DNA of 24,703 nucleotides from JAYTQQ01 sp043784965. Its GTDB lineage: Bacteria; Bdellovibrionota; Bdellovibrionia; Bdellovibrionales; JAMPXM01. The position numbers and the translations under genes are program-made. The notes beneath the pieces were generated by a model. The model searched no databases and was not told the origin of the DNA. It saw only the letters and a program-made list of their open reading frames with translations. Location of the stretch: contig JAYVXS010000026.1 in assembly GCA_043784965.1 (NCBI GenBank), positions 1-24,703 of the forward strand, read 5' to 3'. Below are positions 20,869-24,703 of the stretch, piece after piece. Numbering within the stretch: position 1 is the stretch's first letter; each line of letters opens with the position of its first letter.

Positions 20869-22473
20869 TTATTGCTGCAAGGGTTTAAATAGTTCAACTG
20901 AAGAAAAACTTGCAAAGGTCGAATTGAAAACTCGAAAGGCTTTTTTAAGATCTTCGTTGCTCTTAACATCCGGAAATATAGAGTGATATTTTTCAAAGTC
21001 CCAAGTCATTGGGCTTCCTTTTCGATAATCTCTAAATTTTAGAGATTGAGCATGACCCATTTTGTTTTTCAAACTAACTGGAATCCACTCATCACCCTTG
21101 CCAGTAATCCCCGGGTCAAAAGGTTCTTTTGGCATTAAGTCAGAGAGCCTACTTGGTCCGCCCTCGTTGAAGAATGCCGGCATATTCATAGTGGTAAACT
21201 CTCCGGTCAATTTATTTCTGATTGTTACCTTAGCGATTAAGGCTTCTGAAAGCTCTTTAATTTTTTTATCAGCAAAGGCTGCATCCCGCATAGTGAAGCC
21301 AGAATCCACTAGCCAGAGCCCTCCGGCGCCGCGGGTTTTAGCAGTAGTCCAAACCAGATTTAAAGCTAAGACTGAGTTTCGCAAATTGCGAATGGCAGAC
21401 TTTACTTTCGCAACTCGTTCTGGAAGTTCGCCGCCGACATCAGGATGAGCACGCAGTACATCGTGGACCTCTTTTGCTGTCACGCCTTCAACGCCAGCAA
21501 GAAATTTTCCGTCTATTCCGAATCTCCAACCAAAATCTGCCGATAAATCCAAGGCGCCATTCAAGCTATAGGCCTGCATGAAAGCAAGCTGAGAGAGTGA
21601 GAAGAAAATATTTGAAAGGAGCATATGTTTTTCAAGCGTACCAACTCTTTTGTAGCGACCGAGATCATCTTTAAAACTTTTTGGTCCAAAAAGAATTTTT
21701 TGATCCCAAAATACTACGGGGCCGGCATCGCTAACATCAATTGTCTCCAGTTGGTTTTTTGATTTGTTGACCGCATCAAAGAAATTGCCGATAAAGCCTT
21801 GAAATTCAGCCATACTTGAAAACTGCTCAGAAAATCCGGTCTCAAAAGCATAGGGCTGGGTAATATAGTCAAAGCCCACTTCCCAAGACTTGTCAGGAAA
21901 GGCAATACCTAATTTTCCGGCAAAATCTTTGAAGGCGGTGAGGCTAAGCGTGTGAGCCGGATGAGTTTTTCTTCCTTCAAAGAGGCCAATCATTTTCCAA
22001 ACAACTCCGCGCATTTTTCGCAGAGGAATCAATTGTGAGGCAAATAGCTTGGTATCGTTTTCTTTATAGGTAAGATAGTCCGCATCAAGTTTTTTCAAAA
22101 AACTATCTAGATTACCGGTGTTAGTAGTTATTAATTCTGGCTTATTTCTATTGTAACTGGGCCTCGGCATAGCACTTATTTTCATCAGTTCATCTGCTAG
22201 TTTTTTAAACTCTGGTGATGGGCTTGCATCGCCATTAGCCGGGGCTCTTTGCGTTGCAATCTCGGCCTTGAGCTTTTCAAATTGTTCTGGCGTTATATAA
22301 GGCGACTCATTTGCCGCATCTTTAAATGGCGCGATGCTTTCAACAATTTTAGCGTATTTTTCAGGATCCATTGATGAGCCCATTTTCAATTTTGGCATCG
22401 ACCAGGATGTCGAGGTAGCAAAGATAATAAGGGCGTCCGCTGCAAAAACAAAAAATAACTTATTTGGCTTCAT
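20869..22473 (-). CDS. Large exported protein of unknown function
   Basis: Unrecognised 534-aa protein. The N-terminus (MKPNKLFFVFAADALIIFATSTSWSMP) looks like a signal peptide with cleavage near Ser-Trp-Ser or Met-Pro, so the mature protein is probably periplasmic or secreted. No lipobox Cys is seen. After a charged, Pro-rich linker (about 30-110) the chain is an even mix of helices and loops without membrane segments. Aromatic-rich stretches such as SWEVGFDYITQPYAFETGF and LDLSADFGWRFGIDG stand out. An in-frame upstream ATG at 22500 would add nine residues, but GGAGG (22482-22486), 8 nt before the ATG at 22473, fixes the start. It is joined to the reductase gene downstream (2-base gap). Confidence 0.72.
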   Translation of the reverse strand: MKPNKLFFVFAADALIIFATSTSWSMPKLKMGSSMDPEKYAKIVESIAPFKDAANESPYITPEQFEKLKAEIATQRAPANGDASPSPEFKKLADELMKISAMPRPSYNRNKPELITTNTGNLDSFLKKLDADYLTYKENDTKLFASQLIPLRKMRGVVWKMIGLFEGRKTHPAHTLSLTAFKDFAGKLGIAFPDKSWEVGFDYITQPYAFETGFSEQFSSMAEFQGFIGNFFDAVNKSKNQLETIDVSDAGPVVFWDQKILFGPKSFKDDLGRYKRVGTLEKHMLLSNIFFSLSQLAFMQAYSLNGALDLSADFGWRFGIDGKFLAGVEGVTAKEVHDVLRAHPDVGGELPERVAKVKSAIRNLRNSVLALNLVWTTAKTRGAGGLWLVDSGFTMRDAAFADKKIKELSEALIAKVTIRNKLTGEFTTMNMPAFFNEGGPSRLSDLMPKEPFDPGITGKGDEWIPVSLKNKMGHAQSLKFRDYRKGSPMTWDFEKYHSIFPDVKSNEDLKKAFRVFNSTFASFSSVELFKPLQQ

Positions 22474-22543
22474 TGTCTGGTCCTCCGTAAAATAACTCAA
22501 AAAACATTTAATATAATTAAAACAAATTTAGATAAAAAAATTA

Positions 22544-23212
22544 CTAATCTACTGCCATCCCTTGGCGTTTTGAAAGGCCATAATTTGTCATTTCGAATTG
22601 TCGTTCATTCAGTGACATAAAAGGTTGAATGAAGGGACCAACGACAACTAAAAATGCCAGCGTGCCGACGCCGATCGGTCCGTCTAGAACCCAGCCACTA
22701 GTAAATAGTATCACTTCTAAAAGCATTTTCGCTTTAAAAAAAGACCAACCCCATTTTTCAACAATTGTAATTGCCACCAAATCCATGATTCGAATGCCAA
22801 TTCCACTCATAATGATGAGCGAGGAGGCATAGGCGCATAAGAGGACTCCCAGGACCAACATCCAGGCAGGCTGTATATAACTCATAGTTAGTTTTTGAAT
22901 TGCTAACCAATTCCATAAATCAATTAGGCAGCCAACAGAAAAGGTCGTGAAAAAAGGCGTCAAGGGAGGTGTTTTTTGATTCCACAAAGACCAGCTACCT
23001 AGAAATAAAATGGCAATGATGCCAGAGGCGATACCTATGCTGATCGGGAGGTGCTTTGTCATTCCGATACAGAGAACGTCGAGTGGATCAGTCCCAAGTC
23101 TTGAATCAATGAATAGCTTGGCACCAATTGAAAATATAAGGCATCCGGCAAAATAGGTCATATAGCGTGAAAAGCTAGCTTTAAATTGTACGCAAAAATA
23201 ATTTTTAAGCAT
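22544..23212 (-). CDS. YczE/YyaS/YitT-like integral membrane protein
   Basis: A 222-aa inner-membrane protein with about five hydrophobic helices (about 16-36, 52-72, 86-103, 115-135, 160-195). The segment GAKLFIDSRLGTDPLDVLCIG (29-49) is the hallmark of the YczE branch, in which a G-x-G-T-x-P-x-D motif follows the first helix; SGIGIRIMDLVAI and GPIGVGTLAF repeat the pattern. The biochemical role of this family is not settled; some members neighbour surfactin or transport genes. AGAGGGAG lies about 12 nt before the ATG. A 70-base AT-rich gap separates it from the exported-protein gene downstream, which may have its own promoter there. Confidence 0.82.
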   Translation of the reverse strand: MLKNYFCVQFKASFSRYMTYFAGCLIFSIGAKLFIDSRLGTDPLDVLCIGMTKHLPISIGIASGIIAILFLGSWSLWNQKTPPLTPFFTTFSVGCLIDLWNWLAIQKLTMSYIQPAWMLVLGVLLCAYASSLIIMSGIGIRIMDLVAITIVEKWGWSFFKAKMLLEVILFTSGWVLDGPIGVGTLAFLVVVGPFIQPFMSLNERQFEMTNYGLSKRQGMAVD

Positions 23213-23515
23213 AAAATATTTTTCTCCCTCTGTAGTTCATCAGGCTCAATTCTAATTTTTTTTGATCCTATAGACTCAATGATTTTGTTAGTGCCCTCTT
23301 TCAAAGTAAAGGCACTGGGTGTTAGTAAAATTTGCCAAATGCAACGAAATAAAGGTGGATGATGTTGACCATCCGGTGGCCCTATTATTTGCACTTGAAA
23401 AAAACTAGACCGTCCCCGATTTGGCCAAAGTGAAAGTCATTGCAAACAAAAGGACTAAGCTCATATTATTGTTTCAGTATATCCTCAAAACTCTCATTAA
23501 AGCTGTGAGGTTTTC
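23213..23515. other. Intergenic region between divergent genes
   Basis: About 300 bases separate the YczE-like gene (minus) from the repeat array that precedes the next plus-strand gene. No convincing coding region, tRNA or structured RNA is seen; the short open frames here have no ribosome-binding site and odd composition. Promoters for both directions are expected here, but no strong -35/-10 pair stands out. Confidence 0.5.
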
Positions 23516-23580
23516 AAATCGAGAGGCCAAATCGAGAGGCCAAATCGAGAGGCCAATTCGAGAGGCCAAATCGAGAGGCC
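23516..23580. repeat. 13-bp tandem repeat carrying a Shine-Dalgarno-like core
   Basis: Five units of AAATCGAGAGGCC (23516, 23529, 23542, 23555, 23568; the fourth reads AATTCGAGAGGCC) end four bases before the ATG at 23585. Each unit contains GAGAGG, and the last one (23573-23578) sits 6 nt from the start codon, so the ribosome-binding site itself seems to be a repeat unit. Confidence 0.95.
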
Positions 23581-23584
23581 AATA

Positions 23585-23893
23585 ATGAACGGCAAACGAT
23601 CTATTTTTGCGCTACTATTTCTGAGTGCGAGCTGTTTCGGATTGCTGGCATTTCTGTCACCCGTCATTTCGACATTACTTATGGGTTTACAACTCCATGT
23701 TGTTTTTGCAGGTCCACTCTTAGGTATGGCTTTTTGTGCTTTATTTTTTTTCATTTTCCCGAATTTTAGGTTTTCGCTTTCATGGCTAGCGATTTCTTTT
23801 CCCTTATCAGTTCTTGGATTATTTTTGTGCCTTCATCAAATTCAAAACTACATAGATTTAAAAATTCTTTTAAAACCTACTGGGACAATTTAA
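23585..23893 (+). CDS. Membrane protein N-terminal part (0-frame of a split gene)
   Basis: An open frame of 102 aa with three hydrophobic helices (about 7-27, 38-58, 62-83) and then a short polar end (QIQNYIDLKILLK) that stops abruptly five codons after a slippery site. It is not recognised as any family. The frame continues naturally in the -1 frame into the next entry, and joining at 23875 gives a 267-aa protein. Alone it would be a three-helix membrane peptide with an unusual C-terminus. It could be a frameshifted pseudogene, a sequencing indel, or a gene using programmed frameshifting. The start is good: GAGAGG in the last repeat unit lies 6 nt upstream of the ATG. Confidence 0.6.
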   Translation: MNGKRSIFALLFLSASCFGLLAFLSPVISTLLMGLQLHVVFAGPLLGMAFCALFFFIFPNFRFSLSWLAISFPLSVLGLFLCLHQIQNYIDLKILLKPTGTI

Positions 23894-24387
23894 TTCTTGT
23901 TTGGAAAAATGGTGAATTCACGCAGAAGCAGATTCAAGATTTGAAGTCAAAAATAGCCGGCAACTATTATATTCTACAAGCTCCCAACGAATCGCATTCA
24001 TCTGATCTAGAGTCCATAATCAGCATGAAGAATGAAGAAGCCAATCTTGAATCTTTGCGAGAAAGAACCCAACTCTTCTTTGATCGGTTCGTATCCGCCA
24101 TGATATTCTTTTCGCCAAAATATTCTTTTATCTCAACATATTTTGCAATGTCGCTGGCCTCTGGCTTGTTGTTTTCTTTTAATCTCATTTCAGCCGAAAC
24201 GAAAACCAAGAGTGGACTATTTTCTTTGGATGCTTGGGGCGCGGCAGGCATGACTTTATTTCTACCCATATTGCTTGAGGATTTCGGCATGATGTTTGGC
24301 AGCTATCTTGTCTTTGCCTTTTTGCTTGCTTCGTTGGCCCTACAATGGCCATTGACAGTATTTAGGAGTTGTGACGAAATAAACTAG
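23782..24387 (+). CDS. Membrane protein C-terminal part (-1 frame of the split gene)
   Basis: The frame is open from an ATG at 23782 inside the preceding reading frame, but its first 30 residues look like an out-of-frame copy of helix three and lack a ribosome-binding site. The credible part starts at 23875 (TYWDNLILVWKNGEF). It has a charged, helical soluble segment of about 75 residues (FTQKQIQDLKSKIAG, then SMKNEEANLESLRERTQ), then two or three hydrophobic helices (about 118-137, 150-170, 175-192). No family is recognised. The stop codon lies within a 26-bp inverted repeat arm, so its 3' end is duplicated in inverted orientation about 120 bases downstream. Confidence 0.6.
   Translation: MASDFFSLISSWIIFVPSSNSKLHRFKNSFKTYWDNLILVWKNGEFTQKQIQDLKSKIAGNYYILQAPNESHSSDLESIISMKNEEANLESLRERTQLFFDRFVSAMIFFSPKYSFISTYFAMSLASGLLFSFNLISAETKTKSGLFSLDAWGAAGMTLFLPILLEDFGMMFGSYLVFAFLLASLALQWPLTVFRSCDEIN
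23869..23875 (+). other. Canonical -1 slippery heptamer (T TTA AAA)
   Basis: In the frame of the first membrane-protein part the codons are CTT TTA AAA CCT. The heptamer T TTA AAA matches X XXY YYZ. A -1 slip reads TTT AAA ACC TAC TGG and enters the downstream frame exactly. The 0-frame stop (TAA, 23891-23893) follows shortly after. No strong downstream hairpin or upstream Shine-Dalgarno stimulator is evident. Confidence 0.5.
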
Positions 24388-24546
24388 ACATTTAGCATCT
24401 CATCTCTCGGCCATCTTTAAGCGCTCCTCGTTGCGGTCTCCTCAACATATCGCAAAGGATATGTCTTCGTCGATCCTCAGTCCGGGGCACTCAAAGCTGA
24501 CCAAGATCTGAGCGCTAAAGGTCTAGTTTATTTCGTCACAACTCCT
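24364..24546. repeat. Long inverted repeat around the end of the last gene
   Basis: Bases 24364-24396 and 24514-24546 are reverse complements with a single mismatch (26 perfect, one mismatch, six perfect). The left arm is coding 3' end plus stop codon (TAG, 24385-24387) of the membrane-protein gene; the right arm is an inverted copy. The 117-base loop (24397-24513) is GC-richer, holds a small hairpin (CATATC/GATATG near 24445-24462), and has CTTTAAGCGCTC (24415-24426) that can alternatively pair with GAGCGCTAAAG (24510-24520). No target-site duplication is clear. Confidence 0.85.
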
Positions 24547-24703
24547 TAGTCAATAGTCAGGTCCTAGCACTAGCCCGGATAGTTCATCAGTTTCGTCGTG
24601 AAATCGCTGCTTCGCATACTGGCCTGGCGCTTGAGAGACCTTAGAGTGAGGCTTAGAGTGAGGCTTAGAGTGAGGCTTAGAGTGAGGCAACCTCAAAGCA
24701 GGT
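24547..24703. other. Non-coding right edge of the window
   Basis: After the inverted repeat, no open frame with a ribosome-binding site is visible on either strand up to the window edge. The stretch 24550-24639 is GC-richer than the genes to its left, and it ends in a 12-bp tandem array. Confidence 0.4.
24640..24687. repeat. 12-bp tandem repeat, four exact copies
   Basis: CTTAGAGTGAGG is repeated exactly at 24640, 24652, 24664 and 24676. The array ends 16 bases before the window edge, so its relation to a gene border cannot be seen. Confidence 0.95.

Noticed and set aside
24397..24513. Transposon or MITE with inverted ends
   Set aside because: No target-site duplication and no transposase; the left arm is coding sequence, so an inverted duplication is equally likely.

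Overview
The window looks like chromosome of a flagellated, free-living Gram-negative bacterium, most likely of the Bdellovibrio-like lineage (Bdellovibrionota). This is an inference from the order flgN-flgK-flgL-csrA-fliW, the lineage-typical exported proteins, the MMPL/RND-type exporter and the AT-leaning base composition. No rRNA, tRNA, CRISPR array, transposase or phage gene was recognised.

Layout. 1-4515: a flagellar hook-filament junction block (flgN, flgK, flgL) followed by the post-transcriptional regulator csrA and its antagonist fliW. 4701-6102: two exported proteins of unknown role, the first with a FlgT-C-like segment. 6173-8338: an MMPL-family exporter, convergent with a membrane fatty-acid desaturase (8385-9188, minus). 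9435-19758: ten plus-strand genes that overlap or lie a few bases apart, evidently one operon. They encode a FabZ-like dehydratase, a ketosynthase-like protein without the catalytic Cys, an intact ketosynthase, a FabG-like reductase, an acyl carrier protein, a left-handed beta-helix protein, both subunits of an indolepyruvate-type 2-oxoacid:ferredoxin oxidoreductase, a radical SAM enzyme with an extra C-terminal domain, and a Cys/Met-metabolism-type PLP enzyme. 19814-23212 (minus): a saccharopine-dehydrogenase-like reductase, a large exported protein of unknown function and a YczE-like membrane protein. 23585-24387: a membrane protein split over two frames joined by a canonical -1 slippery heptamer.

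How the genes may work together. Dehydratase, KS/KS-like pair, ketoreductase and ACP are the parts of a dedicated acyl-chain builder, comparable to the core of aryl polyene or type II polyketide systems. The usual aryl polyene priming genes (AMP ligase, ammonia-lyase) are absent. IorAB sits where a priming module would be, and this enzyme family makes arylacetyl-CoA (or branched acyl-CoA) from 2-oxoacids, so it could supply an unusual starter or reduced ferredoxin for the radical SAM enzyme. The flanking MMPL exporter, desaturase and enoyl-reductase-like protein fit a specialised lipid exported to the envelope. The product is unknown, and this operon is the best candidate here for an undescribed system.

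A second theme is repeats at gene borders. Short tandem repeats (12-19 bp units) start at stop codons or end at start codons (1-69, 614-698, 2161-2199, 9268-9430, 23516-23580, 24640-24687). Two long inverted repeats (4514-4568, 24364-24546) engulf the stop codons of fliW and of the last membrane-protein gene.
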